From: Salinispora fenicalii
GTDB taxonomy: Bacteria; Actinomycetota; Actinomycetes; Mycobacteriales; Micromonosporaceae
Direction: 5' to 3'
NCBI RefSeq assembly: GCF_000514815.1
Contig: NZ_AZWQ01000027.1
Span: 1-53,793 of the forward strand
Length of the DNA: 53,793 bases
Shown here piece by piece: positions 7,960-17,216 of this stretch. Under the pieces are notes generated by a model that searched no databases, had not been told where the DNA came from, and saw only the letters and a list, made by a program, of their open reading frames with translations. The position numbers were made by a program, and so were the translations under genes. Positions within the stretch are counted from its first letter, which is position 1. Each line of letters starts with the position of its first letter.

Positions 7960-9423
7960 TCAAGTCCAGGCGAGCAGCGCCGCCTCCGGATCGGCGAGGA
8001 AGTCACCGATGTCCCGCAGGAACCGCGACCCGAGCTCCCCGTCGATGATCCGATGGTCGAACGAGAGACCCAGCGTGGTGACCTGGCGGGGGCGGACCTT
8101 GCCCTTGTGTACCCACGGCATCTTGCGGACCGCGCCGAAGGCCAGGATCGCCGACTCACCCGGGGGCAGAATCGGCGTACCGGTGTCCACGCCGAAGACC
8201 CCCACGTTGGTGATGGTCAGCGTGCCCCCGGACATGTCCCCCGGGGAGGTCTTCCCGGCCTTGGCGGTCTGAACGAGATCGGTCAGCGAATCCGCCAACT
8301 CCCGCAGGGTGAGCCGCCCCGCATCCTTCACGTTCGGCACGATGAGGCCGCGCTCGGTCGCTGCCGCGATGCCGAGGTTGACGTAGTCCTTGACGACGAT
8401 CTCCTCGCCCGCCCAGGTCGAGTTCACCATCGGATGGCGCCGGACCGCCAACAGCACGGCCTTGGCGACCAGCAGCAGCGGGGAGACCCGGACATCCCGC
8501 CACTCCCGCCGCTGGCGGAGCCGGTCCAGAGCCTTCATCGCCCGGGTCATGTCGACGGTCAGGAACTCCGTCACGTGCGGCGCGGTGAACGCCGAGCGGG
8601 ACATGTTCTCCGCGGTCAGCTTCCGGACCCCCTTGACCGGGATCCGCTGCTCGCGGTGCACACCGACGTTCGCCGCCGTGCCACCGACCAGCGCCGCCGC
8701 CAGCGGTTCCGCCGTCGCCGGAGTGCCGCTCGCTGCCTGCCGTACGTCCTCCCGGCTGATCGAGCCGAGCGGACCCGACCCGGTCAGGGTGGACAGGTCG
8801 ACCCCGAGATCCTTCGCCAGCTTGCGTACCGGGGGCTTGGCCAGCACCCGAGCGCCACCGGCCGGACCACTGTGCCCGTTGCCGGTGTTACTCGGCCCAC
8901 TGGGCACCGGCGCGGGAGCCGGCCGGGCCGGAGCGGCGGCCGGCTGGGCCGGTACGGGAGCCGGTTGGGCTGGCGCGGCCGGAGCGACACCCTTGCGGGG
9001 GCGGCGCTTCGCGGCGGTGGTACGCGGGCCGTAACCCACCAGTACCGGAGTGCGCCCACCGGACGCGGCATCGCCGCTCTGGCCGGAATCGGCCGCGGCC
9101 TTCGCGGCCTCCCCCGCCGCCGACGACGCCTTCGCGACGTCGCCGGTCGGCGCCGGTGTCTCCAGCGGACCGGCGGTCGGGTCGGTGTCGATCGCGATGA
9201 TCGGCGTTCCGACCTCGACGGTCGAGCCCTCCGCGTGGAAGATCGACTGCACCCGGCCGGCCCACTTCGCCGGGATCTCGACCGCCGCCTTGGCGGTCTC
9301 CACCTCGACGATGGGCTGGTTCAGCTCGATGGTGTCGCCCACCTTGACGAGCCAGCTGAGGATCTCCCCCTCGGTCAGGCCCTCGCCCAGGTCGGGCAGG
9401 TTGAACTCCTTGACTCGCGACAT
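7960..9423 (-). CDS. 2-oxoacid dehydrogenase E2 (dihydrolipoamide acyltransferase)
   Basis: The product is 487 aa. ATG 9423 has GGTGAG upstream; a GTG at 9432 overlapping the E1beta stop is an alternative. Domains in order: a lipoyl domain at ~1-80 with the lipoylated Lys in VETAKAAV; an Ala/Pro hinge; a peripheral subunit-binding domain (PPVRKLAKDLGVDLSTLTGS); and the catalytic domain, ending with the active-site motif DHRIIDGE near the C-terminus. It transfers the acyl group from E1 through lipoamide to CoA. A single lipoyl domain and the clustered E1 alpha and beta genes suit a branched-chain 2-oxoacid or pyruvate dehydrogenase of the heterotetrameric E1 type. No E3 gene is in the window. 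Confidence 0.95.
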   Translation of the reverse strand: MSRVKEFNLPDLGEGLTEGEILSWLVKVGDTIELNQPIVEVETAKAAVEIPAKWAGRVQSIFHAEGSTVEVGTPIIAIDTDPTAGPLETPAPTGDVAKASSAAGEAAKAAADSGQSGDAASGGRTPVLVGYGPRTTAAKRRPRKGVAPAAPAQPAPVPAQPAAAPARPAPAPVPSGPSNTGNGHSGPAGGARVLAKPPVRKLAKDLGVDLSTLTGSGPLGSISREDVRQAASGTPATAEPLAAALVGGTAANVGVHREQRIPVKGVRKLTAENMSRSAFTAPHVTEFLTVDMTRAMKALDRLRQRREWRDVRVSPLLLVAKAVLLAVRRHPMVNSTWAGEEIVVKDYVNLGIAAATERGLIVPNVKDAGRLTLRELADSLTDLVQTAKAGKTSPGDMSGGTLTITNVGVFGVDTGTPILPPGESAILAFGAVRKMPWVHKGKVRPRQVTTLGLSFDHRIIDGELGSRFLRDIGDFLADPEAALLAWT

Positions 9424-9428
9424 TTCGC

Positions 9429-10418
9429 TCACCAGCCGAAGGTGCGGTCGACGGCGTCGAGCACCCGGTCGAGGTCGGGCAGGTACTCCTCCTCCACCCG
9501 GGAGGCCGGGTAGGGGATATCGAAGCCAGTCACCCGCAGCACCGGAGACTCCAGGGAGTAGAAGCACTCCTCGGTGATCCGGGCCGCGACCTCGGCTCCG
9601 AGGCCGATGTTCGACGGTGCCTCGTGTACCACGACGGCCCGACCGGTGCGGCGGACCGACTCGTACACCTGGCCCAGGTCCAGCGGGGCGAGCGTGCGCA
9701 GGTCGATGACCTCCAGCTCACGGCCGTCCTCGGCGGCGGCGGTCGCCGCGTCCAGGCAGGTACGCACCATCGGCCCGTACGCGATCAGGGTGGCGTCGGT
9801 GCCCGGCCGTGCGACTCGGGCGGCCTGAAGTGGGTAGGCCTCCGGCAGCGGCTGGTCAACCTCGACCGGGCCCTTCTCCCAGTAGCGACGCTTGGGCTCC
9901 AGGAACACGATCGGGTCGTCCGACGCGATGGCCTGCTGGATCATCACGTACGCGTCCTGCGGGTTGGCGCAGGTGGCGACCTTGAGCCCGGGGGTGTGGG
10001 AGAAGTACGCCTCCGGCGACTCGGAGTGGTGCTCCACCGCCCCGATACCGCCCCCGAACGGAATGCGGATCACCATCGGGATCTTCAACTTGCCGCGGGA
10101 GCGGTAGTGCATCTTCGCCACCTGCGACACGATCTGGTCGTACGCGGGGTAGACGAAACCGTCGAACTGGATCTCGCAGACCGGCCGGTAGCCCCGGATG
10201 GCCAGGCCGACCGCGGTGCCGATGATGCCCGACTCGGCGAGCGGGGTGTCGATCACCCGCTGGTCACCGAAGTCCTTCTGCAGCCCATCGGTGATCCGGA
10301 ACACGCCGCCAAGCTTGCCGACGTCCTCGCCCATGATCACGACCTTCGGGTCGTTCTCCAGGGCCTTGCGCATACCGGCGTTGAGGGCCTTGCCGAGGGT
10401 GAGGGTTTCCGTGGCCAT
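9429..10418 (-). CDS. 2-oxoacid dehydrogenase E1 beta subunit
   Basis: The product is 329 aa, normal for the family. It begins MATETLTLGKALNAGMR and contains VVIMGEDVGKLGGVFR and RVIDTPLAESGIIG, hallmarks of the transketolase-like beta subunit, which carries the conserved Glu (GED) that activates thiamine diphosphate. The C-terminal transketolase domain includes EVIDLRTLAPLD. ATG 10418 overlaps the last base of the E1alpha stop codon, so the two subunits are translationally coupled in a 1:1 arrangement. It works with the E1alpha subunit in the cytoplasmic 2-oxoacid dehydrogenase complex. Whether it prefers pyruvate or branched-chain 2-oxoacids cannot be told by eye. Confidence 0.95.
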   Translation of the reverse strand: MATETLTLGKALNAGMRKALENDPKVVIMGEDVGKLGGVFRITDGLQKDFGDQRVIDTPLAESGIIGTAVGLAIRGYRPVCEIQFDGFVYPAYDQIVSQVAKMHYRSRGKLKIPMVIRIPFGGGIGAVEHHSESPEAYFSHTPGLKVATCANPQDAYVMIQQAIASDDPIVFLEPKRRYWEKGPVEVDQPLPEAYPLQAARVARPGTDATLIAYGPMVRTCLDAATAAAEDGRELEVIDLRTLAPLDLGQVYESVRRTGRAVVVHEAPSNIGLGAEVAARITEECFYSLESPVLRVTGFDIPYPASRVEEEYLPDLDRVLDAVDRTFGW

Positions 10419-11593
10419 CAGTGCGCGCTCCCCTCGAACGACTCCAGGTACTGCTTGAACTGCGCCCGCTGCTGGTCAACCAGGGGTGACCCGTTGGGGT
10501 AGACGTGGTCGAACATGCTGCTCGGCTCCGGATTCGGCATCTCCAGCACCCGCTCGCGCAGGTGCACCGACTCGCGCTTGGCCTGCTCGTCCACCTCGGC
10601 GAAGAAGTCGTCGTCGGCGATCTTCTGCTTCACCAGGAAGGCCTTCATCCGGGCGATCGGATCCTTCGCCTGCCAGGCCTCGACCTCGCTGGCGATCCGG
10701 TACCGGGTGGGATCGTCGGAGGTGGTGTGCGCCCCCATCCGATAGGTGTACGCCTCGATCAGGCTCGGGCCCTGCCCGTGCCGCGCGTTGTCCAGCGCGT
10801 GCCGGGTCACCGCGTAGCTGGCCAGCACGTCGTTGCCGTCCACCCGGACGCCAGGGAAGCCGAAGCCGGCGGCCCGCCGGTAGAGCGGGATGCGCGTCTG
10901 GCGCTCCAGCGGCTCCGAGATCGCGTACTGGTTGTTCTGGCAGAAGAAGACCATCGGCGCGTTGAAGACGCTGGCCCAGACGAACGACTCGTTGACGTCG
11001 CCCTGGCTGGTGGCGCCGTCGCCGAAGTAGGCGATCACCGCCTCGCCCTCATCGGTGCCGGTCTTGCCATCCATGTTGATGCCCATGGCGTACCCGGTCG
11101 CGTGCAGGGTCTGCGCCCCGATCACGATCGTGTACATGTTGAACTTGAACTCGTTCGGGTCCCAGCCGCCCTGGTCGACTCCGCGGAACAGGCCCAGCGG
11201 CATGATCGGGTCGATGCCCCGGCAGTAGAGCACGCCGTGTTCCCGGTAGGTCGGGAAGGCCATGTCCTGCGTACGCAGCGCCCGGCCGGAACCGACCTGG
11301 GCCGCCTCCTGGCCGAGCAGGCTCGCCCAGAGGCCCAGCTCGCCCTGCCGCTGCAGGGCGGTCGCCTCGGCGTCCAGCTTCCGCACCAACACCAGGTCCC
11401 GATAGAAGCTGCGGTACTCCTCGTCGGTGAAATCGACCCGGTACTCGGTACCGTCCGGCCCGGTCACACTTTCGATGCGCTCACCTTCGGGGGTGAGTAG
11501 CTGCACCAGCTCGGGGTCGCCGGTCGCGCCCTTCCTGGATCGGGGTACGGCCCGCCGGCCGCGGGTGCTGACCCCGGGGTCGCCTTTTGCCAT
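10418..11593 (-). CDS. pdhA: 2-oxoacid dehydrogenase E1 alpha subunit
   Basis: The product is 391 aa; ATG 11593 has GGGAGA upstream. The thiamine diphosphate/Mg motif is GDGATSQGDVNE ... CQNN, and the phosphorylation-loop-like region YRMGAHTTSDDPTRYR follows. There is an N-terminal extension of ~60 residues, basic at first. The protein catalyses decarboxylation of the 2-oxoacid and reductive acylation of E2 together with E1beta. The symbol follows the usual automatic naming; a branched-chain (bkdA) assignment is equally possible. It is the first gene of the E1alpha-E1beta-E2 operon, transcribed leftward from a ~500-bp intergenic region. Confidence 0.93.
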   Translation of the reverse strand: MAKGDPGVSTRGRRAVPRSRKGATGDPELVQLLTPEGERIESVTGPDGTEYRVDFTDEEYRSFYRDLVLVRKLDAEATALQRQGELGLWASLLGQEAAQVGSGRALRTQDMAFPTYREHGVLYCRGIDPIMPLGLFRGVDQGGWDPNEFKFNMYTIVIGAQTLHATGYAMGINMDGKTGTDEGEAVIAYFGDGATSQGDVNESFVWASVFNAPMVFFCQNNQYAISEPLERQTRIPLYRRAAGFGFPGVRVDGNDVLASYAVTRHALDNARHGQGPSLIEAYTYRMGAHTTSDDPTRYRIASEVEAWQAKDPIARMKAFLVKQKIADDDFFAEVDEQAKRESVHLRERVLEMPNPEPSSMFDHVYPNGSPLVDQQRAQFKQYLESFEGSAH

Positions 11594-12094
11594 CCGTCTC
11601 TCCCTGTTGTGTCTGCGTCGGCGTCGGGGGTAACCCGACGACGCGCAACTCGTGCGCCTGCCCGGCTGCTGCCGGACAAGATCCTGGCGGCCACGCCTAG
11701 CCCCGGTGGGGGTTGCCGCGCGGCGTGAGCCGGATCCAGGGGAGTGGATCCGGTTCGGGAGCGCCGGCGCTCAGCCGTACCGCCTGCGGGGTGCGCGGAG
11801 GTTTCGGCTGCGTTGCCGTCGTGGTCCATACTCGCATCACACGTGAGCACGCCCACAGTCCGGCCCGTCCGCGTCCTGCCGGGTGCCCGCTTCGTTATCT
11901 AGATTCCAGAGTGTCGGTGGCTGCGGGGCATCGCCGAACCCAAGCCGGTTCGTGCTACTTCCACGGCATTGGCGTGTCGACACGCTGTGCTGGATGGTGT
12001 ACCCAGTGTTACTACGTCAGAGTGAGGGTACTGCCAGCGCCGCGGCTGCCCGGTCGGGTCACTCCCGTTGGCTGAGGACGACGAGGAGGGTGGC
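11594..12094. promoter_or_regulatory. Divergent 500-bp intergenic region with palindromes
   Basis: No gene is supportable here. It separates the leftward dehydrogenase operon from a rightward membrane protein. CCGGATCC (11730-11737) and GGATCCGG (11746-11753) form a perfect 8-bp dyad. GCGTGTCGACACGC (11972-11985) is a perfect 14-bp palindrome. GTCGGG...CCCGAC lies near 11625-11640. These could be operators for the dehydrogenase operon; I do not recognise the cognate regulator. Confidence 0.4.
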
Positions 12095-12499
12095 GTGTCC
12101 GAGTCGGGTGACGCGGTGGGCCCTCTCCCGGCCGGCCGGCGCCACTCGGCTCCCGGCTATCGACGGGTCGTCGGCGCTCACCGTGCCCCCAGCGGCGCAC
12201 GTTCCTTCCGCGGCTACCTGTTTACGGTGGCGCTGCTCGCCGGGACCGCTTCTATGCCGCTGCTCGCCGCGGCCGGCGCTGGCTCGACCATGGTGCCTCC
12301 ATCGGTCACCATTCCCCCGTCGGCTGACCGGTCATCGCCGTCGTCGCCCGCGCCAGCGGTCTCGCCGCCCCCATCACCCTTGCCATCCGTTGTGTCGCCT
12401 TCCTCCCCTGCACTCTCTCCGTCCCCTACGCCCTCTTTCCACGCGCGTCGAACATCGTCCCAGCATGGAGCCAGCTACCGGATATATACACCTTCATAG
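12095..12499 (+). CDS. Small membrane-anchored Pro/Ser-rich protein
   Basis: The product is 134 aa. GTG 12095 has GAGGAGGG upstream; an alternative TTG at 12068 is less likely. After a ~45-residue cytoplasmic region (Gly/Ala/Arg-rich) there is one hydrophobic segment (FTVALLAGTASMPLLAAAGA), which may be a signal anchor or uncleaved signal. The rest is almost pure Pro, Ser and Val (SPPPSPLPSVVSPSSP), as in cell-wall spanning linkers. It has no folded domain after the linker and ends abruptly at YIYTPS, so the gene might be a truncated form of a larger exported protein. No family recognised. The next 85 bp are unusually AT-rich. Confidence 0.55.
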   Translation: MSESGDAVGPLPAGRRHSAPGYRRVVGAHRAPSGARSFRGYLFTVALLAGTASMPLLAAAGAGSTMVPPSVTIPPSADRSSPSSPAPAVSPPPSPLPSVVSPSSPALSPSPTPSFHARRTSSQHGASYRIYTPS

Positions 12500-12583
12500 G
12501 TGCATGTCAGGTCTTTTTCATTAATGGACGATTGATATCGATATCTGTGCGGCGCATTTTGTGACATTGCTCGTGGCGAAGTT

Positions 12584-12886
12584 ATGGTGTTTGTCGATGC
12601 TATTCGTTCAGTGCTTACCCAGTATGTCGGATTTCGCGGGCGGGCTCGTCGTTCTGACTACTGGTGGTTCTATCTCTTCACATCCATCCTCAACATCCTG
12701 GCGGCGTGCCTTAGTGGTGCGGCGGACGGCTCCTTAGCACCGAAGGCTTTGGTATACGTCAAAGCCTTCGGCGCTAGTGTGTTCGAGGTGTTAAGGCCGG
12801 TGCGTAGCGGGCCTTTCGATCGTGTGAGGATCGGTGCGCTGCGGGCCTTCGTTCGAGGGTCGGTGTTCAGGACCCTTCGTCGGTGA
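12584..12886 (+). pseudogene. Truncated DUF805 membrane protein
   Basis: Residues 1-45 of the 100-codon frame match the start of DUF805 (YhaH-type) membrane proteins: Y-x-x-F-R-G-R-A-R-R-S-D-Y-W-W-F followed by a hydrophobic helix (YLFTSILNILAACL). DUF805 proteins normally have three or four membrane helices over ~110-150 aa, but here the similarity stops at about 12725, where a strong hairpin begins. The remaining codons (VYVKAFGASVFEVLRPVR...) look non-coding and run into the 3' end of the opposite gene. Codons in the first part use more A/T (GTT, ATT, TCA, CTT) than neighbours. I read this as a broken gene, probably acquired; a functional short peptide cannot be excluded. Confidence 0.65.
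12735..12776. terminator. Hairpin at the break in the DUF805 gene
   Basis: The arms 12735-12750 and 12761-12776 pair over 16 bp with one mismatch (core CCGAAGGCTTT / AAAGCCTTCGG) around a 10-nt loop. It lies exactly where DUF805 similarity ends. It could be a terminator brought in by the deletion that truncated the gene. Confidence 0.6.
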
Positions 12887-14087
12887 GGTGGTGTCGGTTC
12901 GCTTCGATCCACGCGTCGAGTGCGGCCGGGTCGTCCGGGTTGACGCCGTCTGCGAGTAACTGGGCGACCGCCGCAGTCGCCGGGCTGCGCCGCTCACCGG
13001 TGGTGTAAAGACGGGCGAATTCCGGCACCATTTCCTCAATGGCGGCGTTGGTTCGGGCCGTCGCCGATGCCGACAGCCCCCGCTTACGGCCCGCATACGC
13101 CGCCCACCCCTGCAGCACCCGGGGTAGTAGCGCCGCGTCATCCATGTCCAGTACGGCCCGCCGGTGCACCCAGTCCAGCAGGAACAACCCGGCGACCGTC
13201 GGGCTCCACCGCAGCGGGTCGGGGTCGGTGAAGGTGGCGGTGTGATCCAGCAGCAGCCCGAGGCAGAAGTGCAGCGAGGCCAGCTGATCATCATCTAGGG
13301 AGTCCAGCCCGAATTGGGTGGCCTCCGGTGCGGCGAGGAACCGCCGGATCAGGTCCGTCCGCTCCGCCGTGGTGAGCGGCTCCGCCTGCTGCCCTGCTGC
13401 CGCCCGGCCGGGCGGCAGCAGGGCGAGCCGGGCCCCCACCAGGGCACGGTCGGTGGCGAGGGACCCTTCTCCGGGCAACTCGCTGAGCTCGTCGGTGATG
13501 GCCAGGTGCCGGCCCACTTCGGTGTGCATGGCGGCTGGTGCCTCGTCTCGAAACCAGGTCAGCTCGTCTTCGGCGCACATCTGGCGGATCTGGTCGAGGA
13601 CCTGGGCCGGCGGGCCGCCGACGAAAATGTCCTTGGTGATGCCGATGTTGTGGTCCACGAGGGCCACTAGGGCGTGTTCTGGTCCGCCCGTCGGATCGTC
13701 GTAGGCGAAGGTCGCCAGGTAGGAGGTCTGGTCGCCGAAGACATCCCCGTACGCCCAGCAGCCGGTGAGGTGGACCCGGCCGAGCTGCCCCGACCAGGCG
13801 GGTGCGGCGGCGCCCGGCCGGACTCGGTCGGCCCCGGCGGCGTCCGGCACCAACGCGGCGAAGACCGAGCGGATGGTGGTGGCCGCCGCCGACCGGCGGC
13901 GGGAGGTGGCGGCGAGGAAGTCGCTGACGAACGCGCGGACCGCGTCATCTCGGCGGGTCTCGGCGACCGCATAGACGCTGCCCAGCAGCGCTGCGCCCAG
14001 CCGCTCGGCGTCCAGTGCGTTGTCGAGCTCGGCCACGTCACGGGCCGCGTGAAGCACCGCGTCGTAGGGGGTCTGCGCAGTTCCCAT
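12867..14087 (-). CDS. Conserved hypothetical protein, 406 aa
   Basis: The product is 406 aa with ATG 14087 ([15 protein letters not shown]). It has no signal peptide or membrane helix and is predicted mostly helical and cytoplasmic. Recognisable blocks include [45 protein letters not shown], a DELTWFRDE segment, and a C-terminal half with [13 protein letters not shown] and [20 protein letters not shown] recall similar uncharacterised proteins in actinomycetes but cannot name a domain with certainty. It diverges from dnaK across ~325 bp that carry the HAIR operator, so HspR or heat stress could affect it; this is only positional. Confidence 0.85.
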   Translation of the reverse strand: MGTAQTPYDAVLHAARDVAELDNALDAERLGAALLGSVYAVAETRRDDAVRAFVSDFLAATSRRRSAAATTIRSVFAALVPDAAGADRVRPGAAAPAWSGQLGRVHLTGCWAYGDVFGDQTSYLATFAYDDPTGGPEHALVALVDHNIGITKDIFVGGPPAQVLDQIRQMCAEDELTWFRDEAPAAMHTEVGRHLAITDELSELPGEGSLATDRALVGARLALLPPGRAAAGQQAEPLTTAERTDLIRRFLAAPEATQFGLDSLDDDQLASLHFCLGLLLDHTATFTDPDPLRWSPTVAGLFLLDWVHRRAVLDMDDAALLPRVLQGWAAYAGRKRGLSASATARTNAAIEEMVPEFARLYTTGERRSPATAAVAQLLADGVNPDDPAALDAWIEANRHHLTDEGS

Positions 14088-14215
14088 TCACCGACCCTAC
14101 GCTGCCATCCGCTCACGATGGCACCGGAAGTTCTCGGGCATCCCGCCACCCTCCGATGGGTCCTGCGACCACCCATGCCGCGACCAGCTAGGGGGTGGAG
14201 CCGGGGTGGCAGGTT

Positions 14216-14281
14216 GGACGGCCGTGCGGCGACAAAGGGCGACGGGTCGGACGGCCGTGCGGCGGCGGAGGGTGACTTGCG
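14216..14281. repeat. Two-copy 33-bp tandem repeat upstream of dnaK
   Basis: The block GGACGGCCGTGCGGCG occurs at 14216-14231 and 14249-14264, exactly 33 bp apart, and the rest of each unit is also similar (AGGGCGAC / AGGGTGAC). The repeat ends ~50 bp before the HAIR operator. Confidence 0.8.
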
Positions 14282-14302
14282 CCGGGTACGCTCAACCCCG
14301 AC

Positions 14303-14330
14303 TTGACGATCGCTGGCGGCATGGCAGTAT
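14303..14330 (+). promoter_or_regulatory. Probable dnaK promoter
   Basis: TTGACG (14303-14308), a 16-bp spacer, then CAGTAT (14325-14330) resembles a vegetative -35/-10 pair. It directly abuts the HAIR operator, so HspR bound there would block RNA polymerase. Confidence 0.5.
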
Positions 14331-14348
14331 TGAGTCTGGTCCACTCAA
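14330..14348 (+). promoter_or_regulatory. HAIR operator (HspR binding site) of the dnaK operon
   Basis: TTGAGT (14330-14335), 7 bp, then ACTCAA (14343-14348) matches the HspR inverted repeat CTTGAGT-N7-ACTCAAG known from Streptomyces and mycobacteria. It lies 65 bp before the dnaK start, and hspR is the last gene of the same operon, giving negative autoregulation. Confidence 0.88.
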
Positions 14349-14412
14349 CTTGTGCGGGTGCGCTGCGGCGGCGCCCGTAACCGGTTCAATCGAACGAAGC
14401 GAGGAAGCGAAG

Positions 14413-16251
<1,839 letters not shown>

Positions 16252-16295
16252 CCGTTCTCGGACACGGACTCCACGTACAGGGATGAGGTAGCCGC

Positions 16296-17135
16296 ATGAC
16301 GGACAAGCCACGAGCCACCGACCCGGACGCCGGGTCGGTGCCGGGTGGCTCCGCCTCCGCCGGCGAGGCCGGTGCGGAGCCGCGGGTCGTGATCCGTGAC
16401 AACCGCAAGATCAGCGACGCTGCGGGCTCTGGCTCGGATGCAGCCGACGGGGAATCCACCGCGGACGCGGCGAACACCGCCTCGGACGCGGCGAGTACCG
16501 CCTCGGACGCGGCGGGCTCCGGCTCGGACGACGCGGCCGCCACCGACGCCGGGTCGGATGTCCCGGCAGCAGGGCTGGTCGAGGAGGCGGATGTCGTGGT
16601 TGACGAGATCCAGGCCGAGACCACCGAGGGGACGCCCGATAGCCCACCGGTGGTGGACGCGCCGACCGAGCCGGTTGACGCCGCCACGGCGACTTCACTC
16701 GGTGCGGAGTTGGAGGCATTGCGGGTGGATCTGGATGAGCGGACTCGGGACCTCCAGCGGGTGACCGCGGAGTACGCCAACTACCGCAAGCGGGTCGACC
16801 GAGACCGGGCGCTCGTCACTGAGCAGGCCACCGGCTCGGTGCTCGCCGCACTGCTGCCGATCCTCGATGACCTGGACCGGGCTCGTGAGCACGGCGACTT
16901 GGTGGGGCCGTTCGGATCGGTAGCGGAGCAGCTCACCACCGCGCTCGGCAAGTTCGGGTTGACCCCGTTCGGTGCCGAAGGCGACCCGTTCGACCCGACC
17001 CAGCACGAGGCGGTGACGCACCAGACCTCGACCGAGGTTACCGAGCCGACCTGCGTACAGGTCATGCGGCGGGGCTACCTGGTGGGTGAGCGGTTGCTGC
17101 GGCCGGCGCTGGTCGGAGTCGCCGACCCGGAGTGA
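16296..17135 (+). CDS. grpE: Nucleotide exchange factor GrpE
   Basis: The product is 279 aa. ATG 16296 follows GGATGAGG. It is longer than most GrpE proteins (~200 aa) because of a ~140-residue N-terminal region rich in Ala, Ser, Asp and Glu with DAAS/SDAA repeats. The conserved part runs from ~150: the long coiled-coil helix (LEALRVDLDERTRDLQRV), the signature AEYANYRKRVDRDR, LLPILDDLDRAREHGD, and the beta-domain end DPTQHEAVTHQ ... VMRRGYLVGERLLRPALVGV. It releases ADP from DnaK. It is 44 bp after dnaK and belongs to the same operon. Confidence 0.97.
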   Translation: MTDKPRATDPDAGSVPGGSASAGEAGAEPRVVIRDNRKISDAAGSGSDAADGESTADAANTASDAASTASDAAGSGSDDAAATDAGSDVPAAGLVEEADVVVDEIQAETTEGTPDSPPVVDAPTEPVDAATATSLGAELEALRVDLDERTRDLQRVTAEYANYRKRVDRDRALVTEQATGSVLAALLPILDDLDRAREHGDLVGPFGSVAEQLTTALGKFGLTPFGAEGDPFDPTQHEAVTHQTSTEVTEPTCVQVMRRGYLVGERLLRPALVGVADPE

Positions 17136-17153
17136 ACGGGTGACACGACGGCA

Positions 17154-17194
17154 TGATCGTCCCGCCTGCCCGACCGGGGCGGGCGGGACGATCA
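17154..17194 (+). terminator. Long hairpin between grpE and dnaJ
   Basis: The arms 17154-17171 and 17177-17194 pair over 18 bp with a single mismatch and a 5-nt loop (TGATCGTCCCGCC ... GGCGGGACGATCA). It occupies most of the 81-bp gap between grpE and dnaJ. There is no U tract, so it may be a partial terminator/attenuator or an mRNA-stability element that sets the DnaK-GrpE to DnaJ-HspR ratio. Confidence 0.75.
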
Positions 17195-17216
17195 CTCGAC
17201 GGAAGGGGGCGGACCG

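Noticed and set aside
14206..14412. dnaK start at 14206
   Set aside because: It would translate the promoter and HAIR operator; [14 protein letters not shown] at 14413 is the family N-terminus.
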